Shown in pieces: positions 43,443 through 50,042 of a stretch of 64,000 nucleotides of DNA. The first letter of the stretch is position 1. Every line of letters starts with the position of its first letter. Location: positions 144,294 to 208,293 of the forward strand of contig NZ_ASJB01000051.1 of the NCBI RefSeq assembly GCF_000478275.1, written 5' to 3'. Made by a program: the position numbers and the translations under genes. The notes under the pieces were generated by a model that ran no database searches, was not told the DNA's origin, and saw only the letters and a list, made by a program, of their open reading frames with translations. The DNA comes from Amycolatopsis orientalis DSM 40040 = KCTC 9412 (GTDB lineage Bacteria > Actinomycetota > Actinomycetes > Mycobacteriales > Pseudonocardiaceae).

Positions 43443-44561
43443 CTAATTGATAAGATTCTCAATTTCTTCGACGCGACGAGTCAAACGGGTGGAATTGATC
43501 CCGGTCGAAGTTGTTCGGGCATCCTCGATGACGTCACGTGCGGCATCTAGTTCACCCACGCGGGCGTAAGATTCGGCTAGCCAGGTTTGATACAGGGCGA
43601 TTTCACGCACGTGACTGGCTTCGTATCCATTGATTGCATTGGTGAGTAGCGGAGCGGCCTCCGTAGGCTGTCCGATTTCGATGTAACAGCGACCGGCCAT
43701 GACGTTGATCTCGTCACGGTTCAGCCAGTAGACCCATTCCGGCTCTTTGATCCCAACGGAGCGCGCTTCGTACGCGTCGTCTACAGCATCCAGTGCTCTA
43801 CGTGCAGCTTCGGCGTCCCGAGATCTTGCGGCAGCCCAGGCCACGCGCTCTAGCAGCAATGCCTTGGCAACGGGTGTCGCGCGCTCGACGCCCTTAACGG
43901 CGGTCTTCGCTAACAGGGTCGCATCGACAGGGTTTCCCACGTTTGTCATCTGGTATGCGAGCGAGGAAAACAGTTGGCCTGCAAGTGCCTGGTCGCCCGC
44001 GTCTCGCGCGGCGGAGACTCCATCCAGGTACACTCGTTGAGCGTCCTGATAGTGCCCTGCGTCGCTAGCGACCCAGCCGACAAGTTGAGAGAGTTCGCCA
44101 ACCGCGACGAGAAGCCGTTTACCGATGTTCTCGGTATAGCTTCCGAATTTTACGATTTCTATCGTGTCCGCCAATTCCCGGTGAACGATCGGCATGAGAT
44201 CCCCTCCGCCGATTGTGTCGTCCAGGTAGCGGAGATCGATAACCCGCCGTTCGATTTCGGAAGTCAGGCTTTCCCCGACCCGCCGTCCAGAGGTTCTGTG
44301 CACAGTGACTGGCGTGTCTGCCACAAGCCACTCGTGTGCCAGCCGAAGAGGGTCCTGTTGCGGGCCGTAGAGAGCCTCTGCTGAGACGTTGAGCGCGCGT
44401 GAATATGCGGTCACATGCTCCGGTCTCACGGTCCGTTTGCCGTTCTCCAGGAGGCTCAAGTAGGGCTTGGTGTAGTTGGTCTTGGCGGCCATCGCGGACA
44501 GGCTGATGTCGGCGGCCTCGCGTGCCGCCCGCAACCGCTGCCCTAGCTCGGCCATGCCCAT
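43443..44561 (-). CDS. XRE-family regulator with TPR-like C-terminal domain (cargo cassette)
   Basis: This is a 372-residue protein. The N-terminal HTH (LGQRLRAAREAADISLSAMA and TKPYLSLLENGKR) is followed by about 290 residues of helical repeats (for example LVGWVASDAGHYQDAQRVYL). Such regulators bind DNA and sense peptides or small molecules through the repeat domain. It is divergent from four small cargo genes across about 105 bp that contain two direct TGTAAAC sites ten bp apart. ATG 44561 and ATG 44555 are both possible starts. It resembles the chromosomal regulator at 15266-16675 in domain layout. Confidence 0.82.
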   Translation of the reverse strand: MGMAELGQRLRAAREAADISLSAMAAKTNYTKPYLSLLENGKRTVRPEHVTAYSRALNVSAEALYGPQQDPLRLAHEWLVADTPVTVHRTSGRRVGESLTSEIERRVIDLRYLDDTIGGGDLMPIVHRELADTIEIVKFGSYTENIGKRLLVAVGELSQLVGWVASDAGHYQDAQRVYLDGVSAARDAGDQALAGQLFSSLAYQMTNVGNPVDATLLAKTAVKGVERATPVAKALLLERVAWAAARSRDAEAARRALDAVDDAYEARSVGIKEPEWVYWLNRDEINVMAGRCYIEIGQPTEAAPLLTNAINGYEASHVREIALYQTWLAESYARVGELDAARDVIEDARTTSTGINSTRLTRRVEEIENLIN

Positions 44562-44571
44562 TCACCACGTC

Positions 44572-44588
44572 TGTAAACCCTTGTAAAC
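44572..44588. promoter_or_regulatory. Direct-repeat operator TGTAAAC x2
   Basis: TGTAAAC at 44572-44578 and again at 44582-44588 are exactly ten bp apart, so on the same DNA face. They lie just upstream of the XRE-TPR gene and before the divergent cargo genes; autoregulation is likely. Confidence 0.5.
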
Positions 44589-44668
44589 AGCAGCTCTATT
44601 CCAATCATGGCGTGTGATGACCAGGCTACCTGATGGGACCAGGTCAACTACGCGGCCGGAGGCTGGAG

Positions 44669-44971
44669 ATGACGGCACTAGACGACAGACCTCGGTGGCT
44701 CGCCAAGCGGGTGTTCGTGTCGCGTGCGGCTGCGTACGAGTGGCACGCCTTCATTGACGGGCTAGCGCACAGCTACCTCACTGTCCAGGTTGACAATGAT
44801 TGGCCACCCCTCCTGACACCCTGGTGCGAGGAAACGCAGGCATACCCGCTGAAACATGATCGAGCGAGCGTGACGCAACATCGCGTCCGGCCCACCCCGG
44901 ACAGGATCTGCGCGGGCTGTATCCACCGAGTGCGCGCAGCGAACCAGGAAGCACGACGTGGAGAAGCGTGA
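44669..44971 (+). CDS. Small protein with a C-terminal CxxC motif (cargo gene 1)
   Basis: This 100-residue protein starts MTALDDRPRWLAKRVFVSRAA and ends with ICAGCIHRVRAANQ, a single CxxC that could share a metal with another chain. ATG 44669 follows GGAGG (44658-44662). It is first in the four-gene run divergent from the XRE-TPR regulator and overlaps the next gene by 14 bases. I do not recognise the family. Its position suggests a structural or signalling partner of the regulator. Confidence 0.65.
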   Translation: MTALDDRPRWLAKRVFVSRAAAYEWHAFIDGLAHSYLTVQVDNDWPPLLTPWCEETQAYPLKHDRASVTQHRVRPTPDRICAGCIHRVRAANQEARRGEA

Positions 44972-45161
44972 TCGAGAGCTTTTCGCTCGACTTGCTCGGA
45001 TCAACCACGAATACGGCGACATCGTCCTTCACTTGTTGTCGATTCAGTACGACGAAACGGAATTCGCCCAGTGCCTGCGGGCACTCGGTGAAGCCCACGC
45101 CCAACTTGGCCACGAACTCACAGAGCGGGCCGCCGAGTTGACAAAAGAGATCGAACTATAA
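44958..45161 (+). CDS. Small helical protein (cargo gene 2)
   Basis: This 67-residue, strongly helical, charged protein (MEKRDRELFARLARINHEYG) has no Cys motif or membrane segment. The GTG start overlaps the upstream gene by 14 bases, which supports coupled translation. A perfect 11-bp hairpin follows before the next gene. Function unknown. Confidence 0.6.
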   Translation: MEKRDRELFARLARINHEYGDIVLHLLSIQYDETEFAQCLRALGEAHAQLGHELTERAAELTKEIEL

Positions 45162-45206
45162 GCCCCGGTCGGCGCAGCGTGCAGCCCCCGAACGGTGCGT
45201 CGGCTG

Positions 45207-45231
45207 GGTTCCACGTCTTTGACGTGGAACC
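45207..45231 (+). terminator. Perfect 11-bp hairpin inside the cargo operon
   Basis: GGTTCCACGTC (45207-45217), loop TTT, GACGTGGAACC (45221-45231). It lies in the 97-bp gap between cargo genes 2 and 3 and may attenuate or process the transcript. Confidence 0.55.
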
Positions 45232-45258
45232 GAAATGGATCATGAAAAGGGAGAGGTA

Positions 45259-45750
45259 ATGACTATCACTGTCGAAGAAATCACCGGGCAGGGCCTTGTC
45301 TCCGAGGAGCTGTTCAACAGGCTCGTGAACAAGATCTCCAAGGAAAACGACATGACGCGCGAGTTCGCCGCACGGATCATGGATCAGGCCCTCGCATATC
45401 TCGGAGCCTGTTCCGGAGCGTCCGAGCCCCTGTCGCCGAGCGAGACCGTCGACATCGGGTGGCACACCTTCATCCTCTACACGCGGGAGTACGCCTCGTT
45501 CTGTGACCGGGTGGCAGGCCGGTTCATCCACCACGAGCCGACCGACACCGGGGCCATCCCAATCACGAGGACTCCGAAGGATTCGATGAGCGCGACCATG
45601 AAAGCTCTGCGCGATGCCGGGTACGCCGTCGATCTTCCGTTGTGGGCCGCGTCGGCAACGTGCAACCAGTGCACGGACGGGTGTACGCACTCCAGCGGCG
45701 ACACGGGATGCCACCAGTACCAGGTGAGCGCTGATACGGTCCCCGCGTGA
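45259..45750 (+). CDS. GRDP-like (glycine-rich-domain-protein-type) protein with Cys-rich tail (cargo gene 3)
   Basis: This is a 163-residue protein. The core WHTFILYTREYASFCDRVAG followed by FIHHEP is the pattern of the bacterial GRDP-like (PF07173-type) family. The C-terminus changes to a Cys-rich segment, CNQCTDGCTHSSGDTGC (about residues 138-154), fitting metal binding or modification. ATG 45259 follows GGGAGAGGT. Its stop overlaps the kinase-like gene by one base. I recall similar proteins in Streptomyces beside XRE and APH-like genes; function unknown. Confidence 0.72.
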   Translation: MTITVEEITGQGLVSEELFNRLVNKISKENDMTREFAARIMDQALAYLGACSGASEPLSPSETVDIGWHTFILYTREYASFCDRVAGRFIHHEPTDTGAIPITRTPKDSMSATMKALRDAGYAVDLPLWAASATCNQCTDGCTHSSGDTGCHQYQVSADTVPA

Positions 45751-46628
45751 TGGAGCGATTCACCTGGGATGATCTACCGGCCGCCATCCAAAGCGTGGTC
45801 CAGGCGCGCCTTGGTTCGATCACCGTCTTGCGAGAGATCGAACAGGGGCAGAACTGCAACGTCGCTCTCGTGCTGCGCGGTGATCAGGGAGACGTCTTCT
45901 TGAAGGGCGTCCGAGGAGTCAGTCCACGAATGCGCTGGCTTCGGAACGAGTCCGAGGCCGGAGAACTCGCTCCCGGAATAGCCCCGGCAACCCAGTTCAG
46001 CGAAGACGTCGACGCAGAGGCTCCCTGGCTTATCGTCGGCTTCGAGTACGTCAACGGTCGTCCCGCCGACCTGTCTCCGGGAGCTGATGACCTCGCGACC
46101 GTCGCCGCGACAGTTGCCAGGATCAACGGACTCTCTGGCGAAGCAGTGCAGCCCCTCGGTAAGCGCTGGGCGTCCACCGACTGGTGGACCAAACTCGCGG
46201 CCGAGGCCCCGGACAAGGTCGCGGGATTCAATCCCGACGAAATGACCGACTGGTGCCGTGCCACCCCCGGCCTGGTCGAAGGGACCGCTCTGCTCCACAC
46301 CGATCTCCACGAACACCAGTTCATGATCAACGATGACTCGACGTCCGTACGGGTGATCGATTGGGGGCGCCCTGCCTCAGGCGCGGCATGGGTCGATACA
46401 GCCTTCTTGGTCGTGCGGCTCATCGCGGCAGGCCACGAGCCTGGCGAGGCTGAAGAGTGGGCTTCAACGGTGCCGCCGTGGTCCGAGCGGACAGACAAGG
46501 CAGTCACCGCCTTCGCCTGCTACGTAGCGGGACTGTGGAGCTACCGAGCCGTGACAGCGCCATTCCCCGGCGCTACCAGGCTCGCTACAGCCGCAAGACA
46601 GTACGCCCGGCACCGCCTGACGAGCTAG
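45750..46628 (+). CDS. APH-fold phosphotransferase-like protein (cargo gene 4)
   Basis: This 292-residue protein has the APH/choline-kinase fold. LHTDLHEHQFMI at about 182-193 replaces the usual HGDxxxxN, keeping the catalytic Asp but with Thr for Gly and Gln for the metal-binding Asn. RVIDWGRP supplies the second Asp (204). An N-terminal nucleotide loop (EIEQGQNCNVALVL) and a Lys (FLKGV) are present. ATG 45750 overlaps the previous stop. It may phosphorylate a small molecule or be a pseudokinase. A terminator hairpin follows. Confidence 0.78.
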   Translation: MERFTWDDLPAAIQSVVQARLGSITVLREIEQGQNCNVALVLRGDQGDVFLKGVRGVSPRMRWLRNESEAGELAPGIAPATQFSEDVDAEAPWLIVGFEYVNGRPADLSPGADDLATVAATVARINGLSGEAVQPLGKRWASTDWWTKLAAEAPDKVAGFNPDEMTDWCRATPGLVEGTALLHTDLHEHQFMINDDSTSVRVIDWGRPASGAAWVDTAFLVVRLIAAGHEPGEAEEWASTVPPWSERTDKAVTAFACYVAGLWSYRAVTAPFPGATRLATAARQYARHRLTS

Positions 46629-46644
46629 GCCAAGCGAAAGCACC

Positions 46645-46673
46645 GGGGCATCGCGAGTTGCTCGTGATGCCCC
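46645..46673 (+). terminator. Hairpin terminator after the APH-like cargo gene
   Basis: GGGGCATCGCGAG (46645-46657), loop TTG, CTCGTGATGCCCC (46661-46673), 13 bp with one wobble. It begins 16 bases after the stop codon. Confidence 0.7.
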
Positions 46674-46708
46674 CGGTTCTTGTGCCAACGCTGCGCAGTA
46701 ACGCAAAA

Positions 46709-46736
46709 GGCCCCCACCTGGGCAAAGGTGGGGGCC
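46709..46736. terminator. Second hairpin near the right end of the element
   Basis: GGCCCCCACCT (46709-46719) and AGGTGGGGGCC (46726-46736) form an 11-bp stem with a six-base loop, preceded by AAAA. It may insulate the element from the chromosome. Confidence 0.6.
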
Positions 46737-46848
46737 AATGGCTTGCGTACCGGTACACGCTGGGTACACCGGAGCACCGATAAGGGCCGGTAACGACCGG
46801 TACTAACAGGGTCGATTTTCGCTGGTCAACGCCCCTCCCGGCGCGTTT

Positions 46849-46887
46849 GCGCAGGTCAGAAACCGGCCATTACAGAAGGGGGCCTTC
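46849..46887. repeat. Right mirror flank of the integrated element
   Basis: GCGCAGGTCAGA (46849-46860), ACCGGCC (46862-46868) and TACAGAAGGGGGCCTTC (46871-46887) are the reverse complements, in order, of the left flank blocks, with one mismatch in the last. Confidence 0.5.
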
Positions 46888-46917
46888 CCTACCTTCAAAG
46901 TAGGGAAGGAGGCATTC
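46875..46917. terminator. Hairpin between the element and the VOC/sigma operon
   Basis: Arms of 18 nt (46875-46892 and 46900-46917) match at 14 positions. It belongs to the TGAAGG-type palindrome family seen in convergent gaps elsewhere in the window. Confidence 0.5.
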
Positions 46918-46937
46918 ACGGCGTCGACCCCCAGCTT

Positions 46938-46973
46938 GAGTTGTCCACAATGACCTCCGTCTGTGGACAACTC
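46938..46973. other. Inverted pair of DnaA-box-like sites
   Basis: GAGTTGTCCACA (46938-46949) is perfectly inverted at 46962-46973 with a 12-bp spacer. Each arm contains TTGTCCACA. It could be a DnaA site pair or simply a hairpin at the 3' side of the VOC gene. Confidence 0.4.
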
Positions 46974-47060
46974 GCCTCTTCCGTACTTTTCGGCCCCCAT
47001 CGGCGATAGACTGGCTTCGGGGTCGCCCCCCAGGGACGGGTGGGGGCTGGGGTGGTGGGG

Positions 47061-47939
47061 TCAAGAGCGCGGCTGTTCCCAGAGCCAGAATTCGATGCCT
47101 TGGTCGTCCACGCAGTCGGCGCTCAGGCCGTAGGGCTGCTGTTCGGGTTCGCCTGCCTGTCCGCCCTGGGCGCGCACCCGGTCGAGGGCGGCGGCGAGAT
47201 CGTCGACGGCGTACATGACCTTCCAGCCCACCTGCCGCCCCGGGCCGCCCCAGAGTCCGCCCTGCAGGCCGGAACCTTCGACACCCCAACCACCTTCGAC
47301 CCGCCCGGGCGAGAACTGCCAGCCGAGGACGGCGCCGTAGAACGCCTTCGCGCGTCCATCGTCCGGGACCTGGAAGGTGAAGTAGCCCGCTTCGCCGTGC
47401 CGGATCGGCTTCGCGCCTGAAGCGGGGCGAGGAGCCGCCTGCGAAACCAGCCACCGCTGGCCGTACGGGTCCTTGATCGCCCCGCTCAGACCGTGACCCT
47501 GGTCCGTGACGGCACGTTCCAGCTCTCCGCCCAGTTCCACGGCCCGCCGCGCGGACGCGTGCACATCCGGGACCTCGACCCGGATCAGCGGACCACCGGC
47601 GGCCGCCACGACATTGCCCAGTTCGGGGAATTCTTCCGCGAGCATCAGCACGCTGTCCCCGATGGCCAGTTCCGCGTGCCCGACCCGGCCGTCCTCCATC
47701 ACGATCGGCTCGGCCCTGCGCCGCGCCCCGAACACCTCGACATAGAAATCGAGCGCGGCGCGGGCGTCGGTCACCACGAGGTACGGCGTCAAAGAGCGCA
47801 CTTCGGCGGTAGGTGACTCGGTCATATCGGCTCCGTTCAGGACGGCGCGACGCAGGTTGTCGCGCAGCTCGGCGGCGAAGAGCGGGTCGGGATCGACAGG
47901 CAGCGAGGGCGCCCGAAGCGCGTCGAACGGATCAGGCAT
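47061..47939 (-). CDS. VOC (glyoxalase/bleomycin-resistance fold) protein, two-domain
   Basis: This 292-residue protein starts MPDPFDALRAPSLPVDPDP, a header common in actinobacterial VOC proteins that sit beside ECF sigma genes. Two glyoxalase modules follow, SLTPYLVVTDARAALDFYVE and then GYFTFQVPDDGRAKAFYGAV. ATG 47939 has GGAGGG upstream; ATG 47825 would remove only the header. It overlaps the sigma-factor gene by eight bases. The role may be detoxification or sensing linked to the sigma factor. The VOC fold is secure; the substrate is unknown. Confidence 0.86.
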   Translation of the reverse strand: MPDPFDALRAPSLPVDPDPLFAAELRDNLRRAVLNGADMTESPTAEVRSLTPYLVVTDARAALDFYVEVFGARRRAEPIVMEDGRVGHAELAIGDSVLMLAEEFPELGNVVAAAGGPLIRVEVPDVHASARRAVELGGELERAVTDQGHGLSGAIKDPYGQRWLVSQAAPRPASGAKPIRHGEAGYFTFQVPDDGRAKAFYGAVLGWQFSPGRVEGGWGVEGSGLQGGLWGGPGRQVGWKVMYAVDDLAAALDRVRAQGGQAGEPEQQPYGLSADCVDDQGIEFWLWEQPRS

Positions 47940-48450
47940 CGCGACCCTCCTTCTCCTGGTAAGCACGCCGGAACGCGGCACGGGCCCGCACGAGCAACGC
48001 CTCCGTGGCGTGCACCGTGCGCTCCAGATGAGCGGCGACCTCCGGCACCGGGAGGCCGTCGACATAGCGAAGCGTCAACGCGGCTTGGTGATGCGCTCCG
48101 AGCGACGCGAGCACTTCGCGCGCCAGGAGGGCGTCCAGCCGCTCGTCCCACGGATCGGTGACGTCCTCCTCGTGGACGAGCCGCAGCCCGCGTTCCTCAC
48201 GTTCCTTACGCCGCCAGTGATCGGCGAGTTTGTGCCGGGCGACGCCGATCAGCCACCCGGTACTCACGGCAGGCGCGTCCTCCTTGCGACAGGCCCTCAC
48301 CGCGCCGAGGAACGTCTCCGACGTCAGTTCCTCGGCGAGGGTGCGGTCACCGCACCGGGCCAGCAGGTACCCGTAGACCTCCGGCAACGCCGTCTCGTAC
48401 AGCGACAGCAGTGCGAAGGCCGGGTCCCGGTGCACCCGTGGTTCCGTCAC
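47932..48450 (-). CDS. ECF-type RNA polymerase sigma factor
   Basis: This is a 172-residue sigma-70 family protein. Region 2 is YGYLLARCGDRTLAEELTSE through TGWLIGVARHKLADHWRR, and region 4 is LTLRYVDGLPVPEVAAHLER followed by VHATEALLVRARAAFRR. There is no C-terminal SnoaL extension and no anti-sigma gene next to it; its partner is the overlapping VOC gene. The GTG start at 48450 is short of a clear ribosome binding site. It probably directs a small stress or metabolite-responsive regulon including its own operon. Confidence 0.88.
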   Translation of the reverse strand: MTEPRVHRDPAFALLSLYETALPEVYGYLLARCGDRTLAEELTSETFLGAVRACRKEDAPAVSTGWLIGVARHKLADHWRRKEREERGLRLVHEEDVTDPWDERLDALLAREVLASLGAHHQAALTLRYVDGLPVPEVAAHLERTVHATEALLVRARAAFRRAYQEKEGRDA

Positions 48451-48503
48451 ATCCCCATCGTCGCTCGGGGAGCCACTTCTCCGACGGGTGAAGCCGGACT
48501 TTT

Positions 48504-49934
48504 CTAGATCCGCGGATCCGGCAGGCGCCGCGCCACCGTGATGATGCCGATCGTCAGCAGCGCCTGGATCCCGATCACCAGCGCGAACGCGCCCTTAATC
48601 CCGAGCGGGCCCGCGCCGACGGAGGCGAACAACGTGCCCATCGTCGCCACGCCGAGCGCCATCGCGGCCTGCTGCGAAGTCGTCAGCATCCCGCTGCCGA
48701 CCCCCGCGATCTCCGGCGGCACCTTCGACAGCACGATCCGGAACACCGTCGTCATCGCCAGTCCCTGACCGAGACCGCACAGCAGCATCCCCGGCGCGAA
48801 ATCGAGCACGCCCAGGTCCGGCCATTCCAGCAGCACGGTGCCGATCAGCACCAGCAGCCCGAGCAGCTGCACCGAGAGGCCGGCGGCCACCACCCGCTGC
48901 CCGAACCGCGTCACCAGACGGCTGCTGACCAGGCACATCGCGAAGAACGCGAGCGAAAGCGGCGCCGTCACCAGCCCGGAACCGAACGGTCCCAGGTGCA
49001 ACCCGTCCTGCAGCGTCACCGCGAACACGAACATGAACGCGCTGAACCCGATGAAGAACGGCACCCCGACCAGCAGACCTTGCCGCACACTCGGCATCCG
49101 CATCACCGACGGCGGCAGCAGCGGGATCCCGCCGAGGCGTTCCATCCGGCGTTCGACGTGGACGAAGGCGGCCGCGGCGAACGGGAAGACCACGAGGAGC
49201 GCGACCGTCCACAGTGGCCAGTCCAGCACCGGGCCCTCCGCGAGCGGGAGCAGTAGCGATACCAAGGCGATCGCCAGGAGGACGGTGCCCCAGCGGTCGA
49301 TGCCGATCGGGTTGCTCGAGCGGCTTTCCGGGATCAGCCGCCGCGCGATCACCAGCCCGACGATCCCGACGGGCACGTTGACCAAAAAGATCGGCCGCCA
49401 GCTCGTACCCCAGAGATCGGCGGCGACCAGCGCGCCGCCGAGGAACTGGCCGAGCACCATTGAAAGTCCCGCGGTCGCGCCGTAGAGGCCCAGTGCCTTG
49501 GACCTGCGTTCGCCGGTCGTGGTCGCCTGGATGATCGACAGCACCTGCGGCAGCATCAACGCGGCGGCCGCCCCCTGCGCGGCCCGCGCCAGTACCAGCG
49601 TCAGCGCCGTCGGCGCGACCCCGCAGAGCAGGGAGGTCACGGTGAACGAGGCCAGGCCGATCAGGAACAGTTTGCGACGGCCGAAGGCGTCGCCGAGACG
49701 GCCGCCGACGACCAGCAGCACGGCGTAGGCGATCCCGTAGGCCGCGACCACCAGTTCCAAGGTGGCCGACGAGGTGCGGAGGTCGGAGCCGATGGCGGGC
49801 AGGGCGATGTTGACGATGAAGAAGTCGATGAGCGGAAGTGCCGCCCCCAGCAGCACGGTGACCAGACCCGCCGAGGTCAGGGCCGGTCCGGCGGCGACGC
49901 GGGTGGCCGTCACCGGAGCTTGCGTCGAAGTCAT
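48504..49934 (-). CDS. MFS multidrug exporter, DHA2 (14-TM EmrB/QacA) family
   Basis: This is a 476-residue transporter with 14 hydrophobic segments. It has LPLIDFFIVNIALPAIG in TM1, GRLGDAFGRRKLFLIG (motif A) and LYGATAGLSMVLGQFLGGAL (motif C, typical of drug:H+ antiporters). It exports hydrophobic compounds in exchange for protons. It is divergent from a MmyB-type regulator, with CCTGGTACCAGG and two further CCTGGTA sites between the start codons, so repression and drug induction are likely. Confidence 0.92.
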   Translation of the reverse strand: MTSTQAPVTATRVAAGPALTSAGLVTVLLGAALPLIDFFIVNIALPAIGSDLRTSSATLELVVAAYGIAYAVLLVVGGRLGDAFGRRKLFLIGLASFTVTSLLCGVAPTALTLVLARAAQGAAAALMLPQVLSIIQATTTGERRSKALGLYGATAGLSMVLGQFLGGALVAADLWGTSWRPIFLVNVPVGIVGLVIARRLIPESRSSNPIGIDRWGTVLLAIALVSLLLPLAEGPVLDWPLWTVALLVVFPFAAAAFVHVERRMERLGGIPLLPPSVMRMPSVRQGLLVGVPFFIGFSAFMFVFAVTLQDGLHLGPFGSGLVTAPLSLAFFAMCLVSSRLVTRFGQRVVAAGLSVQLLGLLVLIGTVLLEWPDLGVLDFAPGMLLCGLGQGLAMTTVFRIVLSKVPPEIAGVGSGMLTTSQQAAMALGVATMGTLFASVGAGPLGIKGAFALVIGIQALLTIGIITVARRLPDPRI

Positions 49935-49960
49935 GGGTACTACGATCAGGCGAAGTCCAG

Positions 49961-50006
49961 CCTGGTACCAGGAGTGTATTTATCCTGGTATTACCACTAC
50001 CTGGTA
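49961..50006. promoter_or_regulatory. Operator array CCTGGTACCAGG plus two half copies
   Basis: A perfect 12-bp palindrome CCTGGTACCAGG (49961-49972) is followed by CCTGGTA at 49984-49990 and at 50000-50006. The array lies between the divergent MFS exporter and the MmyB-type regulator. Confidence 0.65.
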
Positions 50007-50042
50007 ACCGGCTCGGAGTTTTGCGAACCTGATGAGGTGACC

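Larger units (their letters stand above)
37504..46887. mobile_element. Integrated capsid-encoding element (satellite or domesticated prophage-like island)
   Basis: The region holds a complete tyrosine integrase at its left edge, an XRE repressor, a zinc-ribbon protein, an HK97-type capsid fusion, a Ymh-like protein, an HNH-like protein, a tandem-HTH protein and an XRE-TPR/APH-like cargo cassette. No terminase, portal, tail, lysis, replicase or transfer gene was found. Exact attachment sites are unresolved: flanks at 37504-37552 and 46849-46887 are inverted copies of each other rather than direct repeats. I infer that the core lies between about 37553 and 46848. Patches of lower GC (for example 41300-41950 and 42400-42640) fit acquired DNA. 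Confidence 0.75.
46629..47060. other. Right-end gap of 432 bp holding terminators, the mirror flank and a DnaA-box-type dyad
   Basis: No gene is visible. The gap contains hairpins at 46645-46673, 46709-46736 and 46875-46917, the right mirror flank (46849-46887), and an inverted pair of TTGTCCACA boxes (46938-46973). The element-chromosome border is inferred to be near 46849. Confidence 0.55.

Noticed and set aside
42977..43450. Plus-strand ORF over the tandem-HTH gene and its upstream gap
   Set aside because: It overlaps a minus-strand gene with two clear HTH motifs, and its own sequence shows no domain or ribosome binding site.
37586..46769. Direct repeat GGGTACAC at 37586-37593 and 46762-46769 as attachment sites
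   Set aside because: It is only eight bases long, the left copy is within the integrase coding sequence, and flanking similarity is weak.
37504..46887. Transposon terminal inverted repeats
   Set aside because: No transposase is present, the integrase is a tyrosine recombinase, and the mirrored blocks include host-type terminator sequence; no target duplication is visible.
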